Notes under the pieces: generated by a model
What the model was told of the DNA's origin: nothing
Databases searched by the model: none
The model's input: the letters and a program-made list of their open reading frames with translations, nothing else
Shown: piece after piece, positions 1 through 7,797 of the stretch
Layout: each line of letters opens with the position of its first letter
Numbering within the stretch: position 1 is the first letter of the stretch
Translations under genes and position numbers: made by a program
DNA from: Clostridiales bacterium
GTDB taxonomy: Bacteria; Bacillota; Clostridia; Christensenellales; CAG-138
Assembly: GCA_012517905.1 (NCBI GenBank)
Contig: JAAYUE010000064.1
Coordinates: forward strand, 1 to 33,221
Length of the DNA stretch: 33,221 nt
Reading direction: 5' to 3'

Positions 1-1276
1 CGTCGCGGTACTCCTCCCGCGGATCGATCTTGCTGACCATGCGCGGGTTGTCGTGGTTTTCCACGAAGATGCTCGGCCATGCGTAGTCCGCATAGTCCCC
101 CTCCAGCTTGCAAAAACACTTTTTCAGGTGGTTGAGGTTGTAGCGATAGTCGTCGAAACGGTTTTTGCCGAGGTTTTCGAGATGATCGAAGCTGAACACC
201 GTGTTCAGCTCCTCCCGCTCGTCCGCCGTGAGCAGCTTGTTCATCTCGGGCCCCGTGCCCGGCGTCTCGCCGACGGTGAACGCATCCCGAAAAGCGCGCG
301 TACGAAGTTCGTGCAGGTATTCGTGCAGATGCGTGCCGTAAAAATAATGCTCGATGCCGTTGAACTGGAGGAGCTTTCCGAGCGTCTCGTTTCCGTCCTC
401 GAGCGAAGTCTTGCTGATGTAGTTGATCACGTCCAGCCGAAAACCGTCGACGCCCTTTGCCCGCCAGAAGTCGATGATGGAGCAGACGTCGTCCCTGACG
501 CCCGGGTTTTCCCAATTCAGGTCCGGCTGCTTTTTCGAAAACAGGTGCAGGTACTCCTCGTCCCTGCCGTCCGCCTTTTCCCAGGCCGGGCCGGAGAAAA
601 AGCTGGTCCAGTTGTTCGGGTGCTCCTTCCCTTTCGGCTTGCGCCAGATGTAATAGTCGCCGTGCGCGCCCTCGGGGTGGTTTGCGGAATCGACAAACCA
701 CTCGTGCTCGTCCGAGGTGTGGTTGACCACAAGATCGAGGATAATGCGCATGCCGCGCGCGTGCAGCTGCGCAATCAGCTCCTCCGCGTCCGCCATGGTG
801 CCGAATTCGGCCATGATGGCGCGGTAGTCGCGCACGTCGTAGCCGTTGTCGTCGTTGGGCGAATCGAAGATCGGCGAGAGCCAGAGCGCGTCCACGCCGA
901 GCTCTTTCAAATAGTCCAGCTTTTGAATGATGCCGCGAAGGTCGCCGATGCCGTCGCCGTTGCCGTCCATAAACGAGCGCGGATAGATCTGATAGACGAC
1001 CGCTTCTTTCCACCAGTAGTGCGCGTTGGACTTCGCCAGCGGTTTTGTGTCCGCTTCCTGATTGAACAGGTCGATCATGGTGTCGATCACCTGATCGGCG
1101 TTTCGAATCGCCTTGCCTGCGAATCTGGGAATCGCGGATAGCTTCAGCGACTTGACGACGGGGTTCAGAATCACCTTTTCGTTGACGCCCGCATACTGCA
1201 CCATCTGCGCGAGCACATCCCGAGCAACGGGATTTTTCAGCAGCTCGCCGACCTTCGTGTCTCTCGTAATCATCAT
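1..1276 (-). CDS. GH13 alpha-glucosidase / oligo-1,6-glucosidase-type glycosidase, 3' end cut by window edge
   Basis: The gene runs leftward off the window, so about 425 N-terminal residues are visible and the C-terminus is missing. The catalytic (beta/alpha)8 barrel starts near residue 85 (YWWKEAVVYQIYPRSF). All three GH13 catalytic residues are present: nucleophile D282 in GFRLDV, acid/base E337 in TVGETPG, and D409 in ENHDNPR. Family knowledge points to hydrolysis of alpha-1,4 or alpha-1,6 linked oligosaccharides in the cytoplasm; there is no signal peptide. About 80 residues precede the barrel (beginning TKVGELLKNPVARDVL) and are not part of the usual enzyme core. Start: tandem ATG at 1276 and 1273, preceded by GGAGGAA about 9 nt upstream. 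It lies 83 bp downstream of the AlkZ-like gene on the same strand. Substrate specificity cannot be assigned. Confidence 0.9.
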   Translation of the reverse strand, partial: MMITRDTKVGELLKNPVARDVLAQMVQYAGVNEKVILNPVVKSLKLSAIPRFAGKAIRNADQVIDTMIDLFNQEADTKPLAKSNAHYWWKEAVVYQIYPRSFMDGNGDGIGDLRGIIQKLDYLKELGVDALWLSPIFDSPNDDNGYDVRDYRAIMAEFGTMADAEELIAQLHARGMRIILDLVVNHTSDEHEWFVDSANHPEGAHGDYYIWRKPKGKEHPNNWTSFFSGPAWEKADGRDEEYLHLFSKKQPDLNWENPGVRDDVCSIIDFWRAKGVDGFRLDVINYISKTSLEDGNETLGKLLQFNGIEHYFYGTHLHEYLHELRTRAFRDAFTVGETPGTGPEMNKLLTADEREELNTVFSFDHLENLGKNRFDDYRYNLNHLKKCFCKLEGDYADYAWPSIFVENHDNPRMVSKIDPREEYRD

Positions 1277-1359
1277 GCCGGGTTATTCCTCCGTACCGCG
1301 GCGCTCGACTGCCCCGCCGGTAAATTTCGTGATTCGCATTTGGCCGAATCTCTGTGCTT

Positions 1360-2376
1360 TTATTTGTCTATCCATTCTACTGCGACTTTACCGAAGATGT
1401 CCACGGCTTTGCGCGCAATTTTCTGTTTTTCCCGTATACCGGTCCTTCGCAGCGCGCGAAGTTCGAGTTTGTTTCCCGTTCGCTTCCATATCGCCGAAAC
1501 AACGCCGTTTGAGAGCACCGTCGGAAACACGATGCCGGTGTTGTTGTAGACGGACTTGATCGCTTCCTGCGGCAGAAACGGGTTCTCCGTCTTTCGATAG
1601 CCCAGCAGCAGCTGGTCGAACCCCGCAAGGAACAGGACGGGCGGAAGCGCCGCATCTGAAGGCAGCTGCTGTCCCGACGTAAAATACGCTTGACCGCGAT
1701 CAGAAAACGAGTCCGCCGCCGTGCGCTCCAGCAGGCCCTTCAGCCGCCTTTGCGGCAGGCCGAAAAACGTCTGCGCATCCCGCAGCGAAACCGGCGCGTA
1801 ATGCCGCAGATACCGGCCCATCAGTTCGCTCAGCGCTTGCTCTTCCCCCATCGGTTCCATGGGACTAAGGCGCGTAAACACGCGGTTGCCGTCCGCGGCG
1901 TAGGCGATTTCCCCTCGTTCCGCCATGGCGCGGAACAGCCCGCCCCAGGGATGCAGAATGATCTGCGCTTCCGCTTCTGTCATGCCCGTGCGCAGGCATT
2001 CCGCCTTTAACTCGTCCCGCGTTCTGTTTCCGGTCGCGAGCGTATCCAGCAGAATTTGGCGGAACCGTTCGCACCGCGTTTGATCGAGCGATTCGTGCGT
2101 CAGCGCCATCTGGCCAAAGTCCGTCTCGCTGCCGCGGTAGAGCACCAGCGGCAGGTCCGCCACGTCGCTCAGATGCAGCGTCCCGCGAAACGACCACGTC
2201 TTGACGAACCGCGAAAGCTCCGGCTCCTCGCTTGCACGGATGCGGAGCGCGTGCAGCGCCGCCGCGCCGTACTGCGCCTGGAGGCCGATGAGCCCGCGCA
2301 CCACGTCGCGCGGCGGAGCGAGCGAAAGCAGGTATTGATTGCTTAACCGCAGCAGTTTGAATTGTTCAGCGTCCAT
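1360..2376 (-). CDS. AlkZ-like winged-helix protein (HTH_42 / DUF1006 family), possible DNA glycosylase
   Basis: A 338-residue protein of the HTH_42 (YcaQ/AlkZ-like) superfamily, recognised by the N-terminal LIGLQAQYG motif and the WSFRGTLH motif about 30 residues later. In AlkZ, the Streptomyces azinomycin-resistance glycosylase, a QxQ pair is catalytic; the E. coli relative YcaQ has QxD. Here the pair is Q33-A-Q35, so a base-excision role on alkylated or crosslinked DNA is possible. Many members of this family are uncharacterised, so activity is inference. I chose the ATG at 2376 because GGGGA sits 5 nt upstream; an in-frame TTG at 2388 is the alternative. It follows the rpmA terminator, so it probably has its own weak promoter. 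No DNA-damage neighbour is evident. Confidence 0.8.
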   Translation of the reverse strand: MDAEQFKLLRLSNQYLLSLAPPRDVVRGLIGLQAQYGAAALHALRIRASEEPELSRFVKTWSFRGTLHLSDVADLPLVLYRGSETDFGQMALTHESLDQTRCERFRQILLDTLATGNRTRDELKAECLRTGMTEAEAQIILHPWGGLFRAMAERGEIAYAADGNRVFTRLSPMEPMGEEQALSELMGRYLRHYAPVSLRDAQTFFGLPQRRLKGLLERTAADSFSDRGQAYFTSGQQLPSDAALPPVLFLAGFDQLLLGYRKTENPFLPQEAIKSVYNNTGIVFPTVLSNGVVSAIWKRTGNKLELRALRRTGIREKQKIARKAVDIFGKVAVEWIDK

Positions 2377-2430
2377 ATCATTCCCCAAAGCAAAGAGTAA
2401 CGGCGGGCGGTCCTTCGAAAAGCCGCTTCA

Positions 2431-2463
2431 ACAAGAAAAGAGCGGACGAAAGTCTCGTCCGCT
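2431..2463 (-). terminator. Intrinsic terminator of the rplU-prp-rpmA operon
   Basis: A 9-bp perfect stem (AGCGGACGA at 2441-2449 with its complement at 2455-2463) and a 5-nt loop are followed on the minus strand by a T-rich run (CTTTTCTTGT). It lies 18 bp past the rpmA stop. Confidence 0.85.
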
Positions 2464-2480
2464 TCTTCGAAAGAACCGTG

Positions 2481-2771
2481 TTATTCGCCCGCGGCGGCCT
2501 CGTAAACGCTGACCTGCCTCTTGCCCAGATGCTTGGTCTCGAAGCGGACCACGCCGTCGACCTTGGCAAAGAGCGTATCGTCCTTGCCGATGCCTACGTT
2601 GACGCCGGGATGGAAATGCGTGCCGCGCTGGCGCACGAGGATATTGCCCGCGAGCACGAACTGACCGTCCGCGCGCTTCGGCCCGAGACGCTTGGACTCG
2701 CTGTCGCGGCCGTTGCGGGACGAACCGACGCCTTTCTTATGCGCAAACAGCTGCAGATTCATCTTGAACAT
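2481..2771 (-). CDS. rpmA: 50S ribosomal protein L27, with cleavable N-terminal extension
   Basis: A 96-residue L27. After the short leader MFKMNLQLF comes the L27 body ([21 protein letters not shown]), whose N-terminus reaches the peptidyl-transferase centre. In Firmicutes this leader must be cut between F and A by Prp so that mature L27 begins AHKKG; the site [11 protein letters not shown] is intact and Prp is encoded immediately upstream. Start: the ATG at 2771 has GGAGG 9 nt upstream, inside the end of prp. The second ATG at 2762 lacks such spacing, and the longer upstream reading is just the prp region in another frame. It is the last gene of the operon, before the terminator at 2431-2463. 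Confidence 0.97.
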   Translation of the reverse strand: MFKMNLQLFAHKKGVGSSRNGRDSESKRLGPKRADGQFVLAGNILVRQRGTHFHPGVNVGIGKDDTLFAKVDGVVRFETKHLGKRQVSVYEAAAGE

Positions 2772-2775
2772 ATCG

Positions 2776-3120
2776 TTACACCTCCCTGTGTCGTATTTTA
2801 AGGGATTTGCGATACGACTCATGAATGGAGTTCAGGCCCGCTTCCATGGTCAAAAACAGAAGCTCCGCCCGGTCCAGCCGCTCCCCGCGCGTATCGCCCG
2901 CGAGAATGCAGCGCATTCCTTCGGATTCGTCGATCGAACAGGCGAGCTCTTCGCCCTCTTTCAGCCCGACGACCCGCGTCAGTCCCAGATAACACGTCTG
3001 CGTGAGCGCGGAGATCGCGCTGCAGACGATGTCCTCCCCCGCTTCGCCATAGCCGGCGTGTCCGGATGAGGTGAACCCCACCGTCCTGCCGTCCTTGCGA
3101 AGCATCGTTAGCGTTACCAT
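2776..3120 (-). CDS. prp: Ribosomal-processing cysteine protease Prp
   Basis: A 114-residue Prp (YsxB/TIGR ribosomal-associated family). The catalytic pair is visible as H21 in SGHAGYG and C33 in EDIVCSAIS, matching the His and Cys positions known from Staphylococcus Prp. Family knowledge: it cleaves the N-terminal extension of L27, which is required for functional 50S subunits. It sits between rplU and rpmA, as is usual in Firmicutes, starting 6 bp past the rplU stop and ending 4 bp before the rpmA start. The ribosome-binding site is a modest AAGG, so translation may be partly coupled to rplU. Confidence 0.95.
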   Translation of the reverse strand: MVTLTMLRKDGRTVGFTSSGHAGYGEAGEDIVCSAISALTQTCYLGLTRVVGLKEGEELACSIDESEGMRCILAGDTRGERLDRAELLFLTMEAGLNSIHESYRKSLKIRHREV

Positions 3121-3126
3121 GCTGCC

Positions 3127-3432
3127 TTACCCGATGGCGAGAATCTCGACCTTGGTGTACGGCTGACGATGGCCGCGCTTTGTGCGGGAGTCCTTCTTCG
3201 GCTTATACTTGAAAACGACGACCTTTTTGCCTTTGCCGTGTTCGAGCACTTTGCCGCGAACCATAACGCCGCTCAAGACGGGCTTGCCCACCTTGCCGCC
3301 GCTGTCATCCGCAACCAGCAATGTTTCAAATTCGACTTCGGTGTTCTCAACGGCACTGAGCTTTTCAACCAGAATCTGATCGCCAACCTCTACCTTGTAC
3401 TGCTTTCCACCGGTTTGAATGATTGCATACAC
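3127..3432 (-). CDS. rplU: 50S ribosomal protein L21
   Basis: A 101-residue L21 of normal length: [18 protein letters not shown] at the N-terminus, and the basic [21 protein letters not shown] segment that contacts 23S rRNA near the C-terminus. The start is GTG at 3432, with GGAGG about 10 nt upstream; no ATG is available in frame at the conserved N-terminus. It is the first gene of the rplU-prp-rpmA unit and has its own promoter and leader (see 3433-3555), although transcription from rng could also read in. Confidence 0.97.
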   Translation of the reverse strand: MYAIIQTGGKQYKVEVGDQILVEKLSAVENTEVEFETLLVADDSGGKVGKPVLSGVMVRGKVLEHGKGKKVVVFKYKPKKDSRTKRGHRQPYTKVEILAIG

Positions 3433-3519
3433 GATAACTGCACCTCCTCATACCAGACTCGCCCAATCGCGGTGTCGCGGCAAAAAACCGCGCGCTTATA
3501 CCGCACCGGAGCGGCTCAC
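3433..3519 (-). promoter_or_regulatory. Probable L21 leader RNA upstream of rplU
   Basis: About 85 nt separate the predicted transcription start (near 3519) and the rplU GTG. The RNA has GC-rich inverted segments (GAGCCGCTCCGG, GCGCGCGG/CCGCG) and ends in a purine-rich GAGGAGGTG ribosome-binding site. A structured L21 leader is known in Firmicutes, where it is thought to mediate autoregulation by L21. Assignment here rests on position and the 3' end sequence; it has not been matched to a covariance model. Confidence 0.5.
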
Positions 3520-3525
3520 CGAAAG

Positions 3526-3555
3526 ATCATAACACAAACGCCTTTCGCGTGTCAA
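3526..3555 (-). promoter_or_regulatory. Sigma-A promoter of rplU
   Basis: Minus strand TTGACA (3550-3555, perfect -35), 18-bp spacer, TATGAT (3526-3531, -10). It lies just beyond the rng stop codon. Confidence 0.85.
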
Positions 3556-3592
3556 CGAAAAAACTTCCCGTTTTACGCGGATTTTTCCGGCG

Positions 3593-5104
3593 TCAGCGAA
3601 TCATTTTACAGTCTTTTTTCGCCTCGCCCACCTTGCGCTCCGCCAGCGGGCGAACGGTGAATTTTTCCACGTGCAGCGTGGGGTTCGGTCGGACGTAATA
3701 TGTGCCGCCTTCTTCGGCGGGAAACACGCAGCCGTGCTTCTTCTCCGCCTGCTCGAGCGCGGCCACCACATCCGGATGCGCCTCGATGAGCATGCGCTTG
3801 TTGTTGCTGCCCTTGATCACCTGCACGGTCTGCTTGCGGATGCGGTTGATCATGGTCTCCGGCGCAAGCACCTTCGCGTCTCCGTTGCAATAGGGGCAGA
3901 CCTGCTGCAGCGTGTCGGAGATGCTCCTGCCGGTCTTTTTGCGCGTCATCTCGACAAGGCCGAGGTGGGTAAAGCCGAACACGTGCGAGCGCGTGTGGTC
4001 CTCGCGCAGCGCGTTTTTGAGCGTGTTGAGCACGAGCGCGCGGTTGGCTTCCTTTTCCATGTCGATGAAGTCGATGATGATGATGCCGCCGATGTCTCGA
4101 AGGCGCAGTTGCTTTGCAATTTCCTTCGCCGCCTCGCTGTTGACCGCGGTGATGGTCTTTTCGAGGTTATCCTTGCCGACGAACTTGCCGGAGTTGACGT
4201 CGATGGACGTCAGCGCCTCCGTGCGGTCTATGATGACGTAGCCCCCGCTCTTGAGCCAGACCTTGCGCGCGAGCGCTTTTTCGATCTTGCTCTCGGTGTC
4301 GTAGCGGTCGAAGAGCGCCTCGCTCTCCTTGAGCAGGATGCGCGCCTTGAGTTTCGGCGCCATGACGTCCGCGATTTCGCGGAGCTTATCGTACGCCTCC
4401 GTGTCGTTGACGAACACGCGGTCGATGTCCTTCATCAGAAGGTCGCGCGCGGTGCGGAAGAGCAGCGACTGCTCCGCGTGCAGCAGCGCGGGCGCTTTTT
4501 TCTTGGCGGCGCGCTTTTCGATTTCGGCGTAGAGGTTGACGATGCTCTCGAGATCTTCCGCAAAGTCCTGCTTCGTCTTGCCCGCCGAGGCGGTGCGCAC
4601 GATGACGCCCATGTTCTTGGGTTTGATTTCGATGAGGATCTTGCGAAGCCGCTGCCGCTCGTCGTCCTTGTCGATGCGGCGCGACACGCCGACGTAGTCC
4701 ATTGTCGGCATCAGCACCAGCGTGCGGCCCGCGAGCGTGATGTGCGTGGTTACGCGCGCGCCCTTGGTGCCGACGGGGTCTTTTGCCACCTGCACCATGA
4801 TGGTCTGGCCGGGTTTGAGCAGGTCGCGAATGTTTTTCGATTCCGGCATCTGTTCGATTTCATCGTCCGGATCGTCCGAAAGCACGATGTCCCCCGCGTA
4901 GAGGAACGCGTTTCGTTCCAGCCCGATGTCGATAAACGCCGCCTGCATACCGGGCAGGACGTTTTGCACCTTGCCGTTGTAGATGTTGCCGACGAGACGT
5001 TCGGACCCCTCCTGCTCCACATAGAGTTCGACGGGCGAGCCGTCCTCGACGACCGCGACGCGGGTTGCCACCCCGCTCGCGTCCACCAGGATTTCCTTAT
5101 TCAT
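3593..5104 (-). CDS. rng: Ribonuclease G/E
   Basis: A 503-residue RNase G/E family endoribonuclease that matures rRNA and degrades mRNA in the cytoplasm. Features in order: N-terminal S1 domain (about residues 35-125, GNIYNGKVQNVLPGMQAAFIDIG), RNase H-like and DNase I-like regions, the Mg-binding aspartates D302 (LTSIDVNSG) and D345 (IIIIDFIDM), and the zinc-link cysteines C403 and C406 (VCPYC). The length is that of RNase G and lacks the long C-terminal scaffold of RNase E. The ATG at 5104 was chosen because the recognisable N-terminus MNKEILVDAS begins there and AAGGGA precedes it; the reading frame extends upstream without homology. It starts 16 bp past the stop of the TIGR03936 gene and belongs to that operon. 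Confidence 0.95.
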   Translation of the reverse strand: MNKEILVDASGVATRVAVVEDGSPVELYVEQEGSERLVGNIYNGKVQNVLPGMQAAFIDIGLERNAFLYAGDIVLSDDPDDEIEQMPESKNIRDLLKPGQTIMVQVAKDPVGTKGARVTTHITLAGRTLVLMPTMDYVGVSRRIDKDDERQRLRKILIEIKPKNMGVIVRTASAGKTKQDFAEDLESIVNLYAEIEKRAAKKKAPALLHAEQSLLFRTARDLLMKDIDRVFVNDTEAYDKLREIADVMAPKLKARILLKESEALFDRYDTESKIEKALARKVWLKSGGYVIIDRTEALTSIDVNSGKFVGKDNLEKTITAVNSEAAKEIAKQLRLRDIGGIIIIDFIDMEKEANRALVLNTLKNALREDHTRSHVFGFTHLGLVEMTRKKTGRSISDTLQQVCPYCNGDAKVLAPETMINRIRKQTVQVIKGSNNKRMLIEAHPDVVAALEQAEKKHGCVFPAEEGGTYYVRPNPTLHVEKFTVRPLAERKVGEAKKDCKMIR

Positions 5105-5120
5105 TTTTCCCTTCACTTTC

Positions 5121-5804
5121 CTATTCCACGGGCAATCGCGGCAACAGGCCATCTTCGGCAAAGTACATGTGCGTACGGTGGATTTCATACGCCGCATGCG
5201 CATCCAAACGCTCGAGCAGCGCGTCGATGAACGCATCGACCCGCAACCCGCCATCGGCTTGCAGTTTGCCAAGAACGAAGAGGGCAGCGGTTTCGCCCTC
5301 GACCGGCCCCACGGAGACCCGCAGGATATACGGACGCATATCTACGGGGCGCACCCCGCTCTTCGTCCGCTTATTTATGATGATTTCGCCCGAGAGCATG
5401 TCCCCGAGCACGGCGCGCAGGGCTTCTTCTGAAACCGGCTCCGTAAACGTCAGTGTAACGCGATATTCGGCGGCGCGCAGCTTCGCCGAAAGCGAACCGA
5501 ATCCTTCCGGCTCGACAAGCGCGTCCGAAACCGAAAGTCCGTTCGGCATGGCCCCGTTTGCGCGGCACATGAATTCCTCGGGAGAAACGTCCTCTGAAAA
5601 CTGTACCTCGAACCACTCGCAGTCGCTGCTCATGCCCGTCGCCGCGGCGGTTGCGAACGAAAGTTGCGGATGCGGGTTGAAGCCGTTGGAATACAGCAGC
5701 GGCAGCCCCGCGCGGCGAAACGCGCGCTGAAGCGTCCGCTGGATATCGAGGTGCGAAATCATCGCGATCTCGCGGCCTTTATGATAGGCGGCAATCAGTT
5801 TCAT
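5121..5804 (-). CDS. TIGR03936 family radical-SAM-linked protein (DUF2344)
   Basis: A 227-residue protein recognised by the N-terminal block ISHLDIQRTLQRAFRRAGLPLLYSNGFNPHPQLSFA, diagnostic of TIGR03936/DUF2344. In Clostridia this family is encoded directly after, or fused to, the TIGR03960 radical SAM enzyme; its biochemical role is unknown, with a link to tRNA or RNA modification suspected from its company with rng. Start: ATG at 5804 with GGAG 6 nt upstream. The start overlaps the end of the radical SAM gene by 26 bp, so the two are probably translationally coupled. There are no membrane segments. Confidence 0.9.
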   Translation of the reverse strand: MKLIAAYHKGREIAMISHLDIQRTLQRAFRRAGLPLLYSNGFNPHPQLSFATAAATGMSSDCEWFEVQFSEDVSPEEFMCRANGAMPNGLSVSDALVEPEGFGSLSAKLRAAEYRVTLTFTEPVSEEALRAVLGDMLSGEIIINKRTKSGVRPVDMRPYILRVSVGPVEGETAALFVLGKLQADGGLRVDAFIDALLERLDAHAAYEIHRTHMYFAEDGLLPRLPVE

Positions 5805-7563
5805 AACGCGCTCCAAAACATCCGTTGCAGTGCTCGCGGCAATCCGGCGTAGTTTCGCCGCAAAGCGCCCGCTGATATTCCTGCCGCAGATAGGCTTTTG
5901 TGACGAGCATGTCCACAAAGTCCCACGCCAGCGGCTCCTCCGGCGAAAACTCCCGCCGGGCATATGTCTCCTCGCTCAGCCCACAGTCCGCAAACGCCTG
6001 CGACCACGCGGCGGGCCGAAAATGCTCCGTCCATGCGTCGAACCGACAGCCGAGCTCGTAGGCGCGCAGTAACACGGGCGCGAGCTGTTCATTCCCGCGC
6101 GAAAACGCGGCCTCGAGCACCGAAAGCAGCGAATAGTGGCAGTTCAGCTCCGCCCCGCGCACGCCCTTGAGCGCGCCGCGCAGCAGCTCCTGCTTACGCT
6201 TGATCTCCTCCGCGGGCACCTGCCCGCACCACTGGAACGCCGTGAACGGTTTTGGCACAAATGTGGAAACGCTCACGTTGAGGCGCAGGCCTTTGCCGCG
6301 TTTCTCCTTCGGCAGCTCATAAAACTGCCTGCTCACGGCACGCGCGAGCTGTGCGATGCCGAGGATATCCTCGTCCGTCTCCGTCGGCAGTCCGATCATG
6401 AAATAGAGCTTGACGCTGCTCCAGCCGGCCGAAAACGCGTCCTGCGTCGCGCGGAGGATGTCCTCCTCCGTCACGTTTTTGTTGATCACGTCCCGCAGGC
6501 GCTGCGTGCCCGCCTCGGGCGCAAACGTCAGCCCCGCCTTGCGAACGGTCTGCATGACGCTCAGATCGTTTGCCAGCTCGCTGTCCACGCGCAGCGAGGG
6601 CAGCGCGACGGAGACTTTTCCCGCCTCCATCTCGCGGATGATCTTGGGGACGAGCTCGTGCACCTCGGAATAGTCCCCCGTGCTCAGGCTCAAAAGCGAC
6701 ACCTCGTCGTAGCCGGTGCAGCCGATCTGCTGCCGCGCGAGCTCCATGACGGTTTCGCTCTTTCGTTCGCGCACGGGGCGATAGATATAGCCCGCCTGAC
6801 AGAACCGGCAGCCGCGCGTGCAGCCGCGCATGACCTCCAGCGCAACCCTGTCGTGCACGATATTGAGATATGGCACGATCGGTTTTCCGGTAAACGGCGC
6901 TTTGTCGAGATCCTTCACGATGCGGCGCACGACGATCGTTTCATCCGTCTTCAAAGAAGGCACGTATATGCCGCGGATGCCGGAAAGCTCCTTCAAAAGC
7001 GCCTGCTTGCCTGCCCCGCTTTGCTTTGCGCGGCGGACGGCTTCGACGAGCTCGAGCGTCATCTCCTCGCCGTCGCCGATGAGCACCGCGTCCATAAACG
7101 GCGCGACCGGCGTCGGGTTACAGACGCAGGGCCCGCCGCAGATGACGAGCGGGTCGCTCTCCGCGCGGTCCTTTGCCATCAGCGGCACGCCGGCAAGATC
7201 AAGCATCTGCAAAATATTGGTATAGCACATCTCGTAGAGCAACGAAAAGCCGAGCACGTCGAACGAGCCGAGCGGCCGCTTCGTCTCGAGAGAAAAGAGC
7301 GGCAGCCCTTCGCCGCGCAGCGCGGCCTCCATATCCGGCCAGGGCGCAAACGCGCGCTCACAGGCGACGCCGTCCACGCTATTGAGCGCATGATAGAGAA
7401 TTCTGGAGCCGAGGTGCGACATGCCGATTTCGTACACGTCGGGAAAAAGCAACGCAAAGCGGACTTCCGCGTCGTCTTTTATGATGCTGTTCCACTCGCC
7501 GCCGATATAGCGCGCGGGCTTTTCCACGCGGGCGAGTAAGCGGTTGAATGCCGTCTGATCCAA
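5779..7563 (-). CDS. TIGR03960 family B12-binding-type radical SAM protein
   Basis: A 594-residue radical SAM enzyme. An N-terminal cobalamin-binding-like region (FALLFPDVYEIGMSHLG ... LVICGGPCVCNPTPVAPFMD) precedes the SAM barrel with the cluster motif C248-x3-C252-x2-C255 (GCTRGCRFCQAGYIYRP). This layout resembles methylthiotransferase-like B12 radical SAM enzymes, but the substrate of TIGR03960 is unknown. No ATG lies near the conserved N-terminus (DQTAFNRLLARVEKPARYIGGEW). I chose the TTG at 7563, with GGAA about 8 nt upstream. The longer frame back to 7770 runs through the promoter at 7616-7644 and is not coding. It is first gene of the operon that continues into the TIGR03936 partner and rng. 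Confidence 0.88.
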   Translation of the reverse strand: MDQTAFNRLLARVEKPARYIGGEWNSIIKDDAEVRFALLFPDVYEIGMSHLGSRILYHALNSVDGVACERAFAPWPDMEAALRGEGLPLFSLETKRPLGSFDVLGFSLLYEMCYTNILQMLDLAGVPLMAKDRAESDPLVICGGPCVCNPTPVAPFMDAVLIGDGEEMTLELVEAVRRAKQSGAGKQALLKELSGIRGIYVPSLKTDETIVVRRIVKDLDKAPFTGKPIVPYLNIVHDRVALEVMRGCTRGCRFCQAGYIYRPVRERKSETVMELARQQIGCTGYDEVSLLSLSTGDYSEVHELVPKIIREMEAGKVSVALPSLRVDSELANDLSVMQTVRKAGLTFAPEAGTQRLRDVINKNVTEEDILRATQDAFSAGWSSVKLYFMIGLPTETDEDILGIAQLARAVSRQFYELPKEKRGKGLRLNVSVSTFVPKPFTAFQWCGQVPAEEIKRKQELLRGALKGVRGAELNCHYSLLSVLEAAFSRGNEQLAPVLLRAYELGCRFDAWTEHFRPAAWSQAFADCGLSEETYARREFSPEEPLAWDFVDMLVTKAYLRQEYQRALCGETTPDCREHCNGCFGARYETDCRLS

Positions 7564-7615
7564 GTTTATGTTCCGTTCCGTACTTCTGCATTTGGGTAAA
7601 TTTACCCAATACAAT

Positions 7616-7644
7616 AGTGTATCATACGCGGTACAAGCGGTCAA
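7616..7644 (-). promoter_or_regulatory. Sigma-A promoter of the radical SAM-rng operon
   Basis: Minus strand TTGACC (7639-7644), 17-bp spacer, TACACT (7616-7621). A short inverted repeat GGGTAAATTTACCC (7594-7607) lies just downstream in the transcribed leader, a possible operator. Confidence 0.8.
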
Positions 7645-7730
7645 ATACCGACTGCGGATCTGTCGCATTTCGTCGAAAAAGGCTGAATATTTTTCAGCAT
7701 TTGAAAAAAGCATGCATTTTTTGTGTGATG

Positions 7731-7739
7731 TGGTAAAAT
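7731..7739 (+). promoter_or_regulatory. Candidate extended -10 promoter of the amidohydrolase-alr unit
   Basis: TGG followed by TAAAAT, an extended -10 element, about 58 bp upstream of the start codon. No good -35 is present at 17 bp. Confidence 0.45.
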
Positions 7740-7797
7740 AAACATGCTGTTTCGCGCATCGCGGCACCACACTTTATTTTTGCATCAGGAGGCAAGC

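Noticed and set aside
3671..5230. Long open frame of 519 codons opposite rng
   Set aside because: It is the antisense shadow of a confidently identified RNase G gene in GC-rich DNA; the composition is Val/Arg/His/Leu-rich with no family signature.
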